A stretch of 64,000 bases of DNA, taken from assembly GCA_016647705.1 (NCBI GenBank), contig CM028338.1, forward strand, positions 20,419,577 to 20,483,576, given 5' to 3'. Below are positions 62,491 through 64,000 of this stretch, in pieces. The notes under the pieces are model-generated. The model saw only the letters and a list, made by a program, of their open reading frames with translations, ran no database searches and was not told the DNA's origin. The DNA comes from Eucommia ulmoides. Its lineage: Eukaryota; Streptophyta; Magnoliopsida; Garryales; Eucommiaceae. How positions within the stretch are numbered: the stretch's first letter is position 1; each line of letters starts with the position of its first letter. The translations under genes and the position numbers were made by a program.

Positions 62491-64000
62491 AAGTGCTGAG
62501 CGAGTAGGGCTTGTTGGATGGATAGAAGACAAGCAAGTTGGATTTTTGTGAGCACTGTGTTTTCGGCAAGCAATATAGGAAGAAATTCGGGAAAGTTGTT
62601 CATCAGACCAAAGGTGCTTTGGATTATAGCCATTCAGATCTTTGGGGTCCCTCTCAAGTTCCGTCAATTGGTAGTAGACGGTACATGTTGACCTTTATTG
62701 ACGATTACTCTTGAAAGGTCTGGGTATACATATTAAAGCATAAGAATAAAGTTTTTGATCAATTCAAACAATGGAAGGCTATGATCGAGAAGCAATCTGG
62801 AAAACAGGTCAAGCGCTTGAGAACTGATAATGGATTGGAATTCTGCGAAGGTGCTTTTAATGAGTTCTTCAAGAAAGAAATAATTATGAGACACCGCACA
62901 ATTTGACTTACACCATAACAAAATGGGGTTTCAGAACGGATGAATAAGACTCTCATGGAGAAAGCTCGGTGCATGCTTTCGAATGCAGGCTTATCCAAGA
63001 AGTTCTGGGCTGGAGTTGTTCACACATCTTATTACTTGATCAATCGGTCTCCATCAACAACAATTGACTATAAGACTCCTGAAGAGGTATGGTCCAGATC
63101 TCCTGCAAAATGCTCTAACTTCAGAGTATTTGGTTGTCCTACTTATGCTCATGTAAATGATGGTAAACTTGAGCAAAGGGTAAAGAAGTGCATATTTCTA
63201 GGGTATGTAGATGGGATGAAAGAGTATAAGTTGTAGTGTCCTGATTTGAAACCACATAAGTGTATCATCAGCAGGGATGTGACTTTTGATGAGTCTGTTA
63301 TGTTGAAAAAGAAAGAGAGTCAAGATGCTGGAACAAACCACGATGCCGGTAGACAGATGGAACTTAAATTTAAGTTTCACGGAACTTGTAAGACAAATTG
63401 CAAGAAAATGTCCAAGACGAGCAAGATGATGAAGAAGCTCATGTCTTTGGCGAATCTCAGTAGCTAGAGAATTATGTGCTTTCTCGGGACAGAGTGGGGA
63501 GGCACATCAAGTCACCTCAAAGATACAATGACTATGTTGCTTATGCACTAAGTATAGCTGAAGGTATTTAAACGCAATAGCTAGCGACCTACCACGAAGC
63601 TATAAGGAGTACAAAATCGAAAAAGTGGAACATAGCCATAAATGAGGAGATTGAATCTTTTCATAAGAATCATACTTGGGAGATGGTCAAACCTTACAAA
63701 GACTAAATAATTGTAGGTTACAAATGTATCTTTAAGAAGAATGATGAAATTCCAAAGGTAGAAGATGCAAGGTTTAAGTCATGTTTGGTGGCAAAGGGTT
63801 ATACACAGAATGAAGGTATTGATTTCAATGAAGTATTTTCTCCTGTGGTGAAACATAGCTCTATCAGAGTATTACTTGCCATGGTTGCTCCGTGTGACTT
63901 AGAGCTTGAACAGCTCGATGCCAAAACAACTTTCCTGCATGGCGAGCTGGAGGAACAGATTTATATGCATCAGCCGGAGGGATCCGTGATTCAGGGAAAA
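62491..64000 (+). pseudogene. Copia-7 integrase and start of RT
   Basis: CEHCVFGKQYRKKFGK, DYSHSDLWGP (first Asp kept), LRTDNGLEFC (second Asp), NGVSERMNKTLMEKARCML (Glu), KNFRVFGCP-like FRVFGCPTYAHVND, KKCIFLGYVDGMKEYKL. RT starts with SCLVAKGYTQNEGIDFNEVF and LEQLDAKTTFLHGELEEQIY. Several stops (about 62715, 62906, 63236). The three integrase acids are intact, unlike Copia-1 and Copia-5. Confidence 0.82.

Larger units (their letters stand above)
61294..64000 (+). mobile_element. Copia element, cut by window end (Copia-7)
   Basis: 5' LTR about 61294-61840, with 'ctataaataataggagc' near 61471 as a likely TATA region and 'caataaaacgtatgg' as a possible polyadenylation region. A decayed primer site (TAATATCAGAACTAGG for TGGTATCAGAGC) follows. 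Then gag, a deletion removing protease and pre-integrase, integrase and the start of RT. The right end lies outside the window. Confidence 0.82.

Overview
This window is plant nuclear DNA. The evidence is spliced genes with GT/GC-AG introns, plant clades of LTR retrotransposons (Athila-like, Reina chromovirus, several Copia lineages), TRIMs, L1 and RTE LINEs, tRNA-derived SINEs and Tourist/Mutator MITEs. The one host gene encodes a predicted chloroplast protein. I cannot name the species. A eudicot with a TE-rich genome and long introns fits best.

One intact host gene dominates. On the minus strand, from 59850 down to 19685, lie nine exons that join in frame into a 511-residue protein of the phosphoglycerate-mutase (RHG) superfamily. 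It most resembles plastid 2-carboxy-D-arabinitol-1-phosphatase, which removes the phosphate from a night-time Rubisco inhibitor. Coding sequence is 1.5 kb of a 40-kb locus; the rest is intron swollen by nested transposons. Three of the eight introns appear to use GC instead of GT donors.

Layout. 1-4.9 kb: Athila-like gag-pol remnant (minus) split by a solo LTR that itself carries a Mutator-type MITE. 4.9-7.8 kb: LTR-like, microsatellite-rich DNA. 7.8-9.2 kb: truncated LTR plus a Ty3-type gag remnant. 9.55-11.64 kb: second solo LTR. 11.7-17.9 kb: decayed Tork-like Copia element (minus). 18.7-19.2 kb: two SINEs. 19.7-20.0 kb: last exon. 20.0-30.5 kb (intron 8): two gag-only Copia-derived elements in inverted orientation, RTE and L1 fragments, and a three-LTR TRIM array. 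30.5-31.0 kb: exons 8-6. 31.0-34.3 kb (intron 5): GAR1 retrocopy and an unrecognised ORF. 34.3 kb: exon 5. 34.4-51.1 kb (intron 4): L1 split by a Reina element (itself split by a solo LTR) and by a Copia element (itself carrying a Tourist MITE), then a second three-LTR TRIM array. 51.15-51.86 kb: exons 4-2. 51.9-59.4 kb (intron 1): Copia fragment, LTRs, a foldback element and a third solo LTR with a Tourist MITE. 59.47-59.85 kb: exon 1. 60-61.2 kb: promoter-proximal foldback DNA. 61.3-64 kb: Copia element cut by the window end.

No transposon here looks able to move by itself. Every pol region has stops, frameshifts, deletions or altered catalytic residues. Target-site duplications (TSDs) nevertheless fix the ends of about a dozen insertions, so the order of nesting can be read directly. 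The window shows no CRISPR, operon, rRNA gene or functional tRNA gene.
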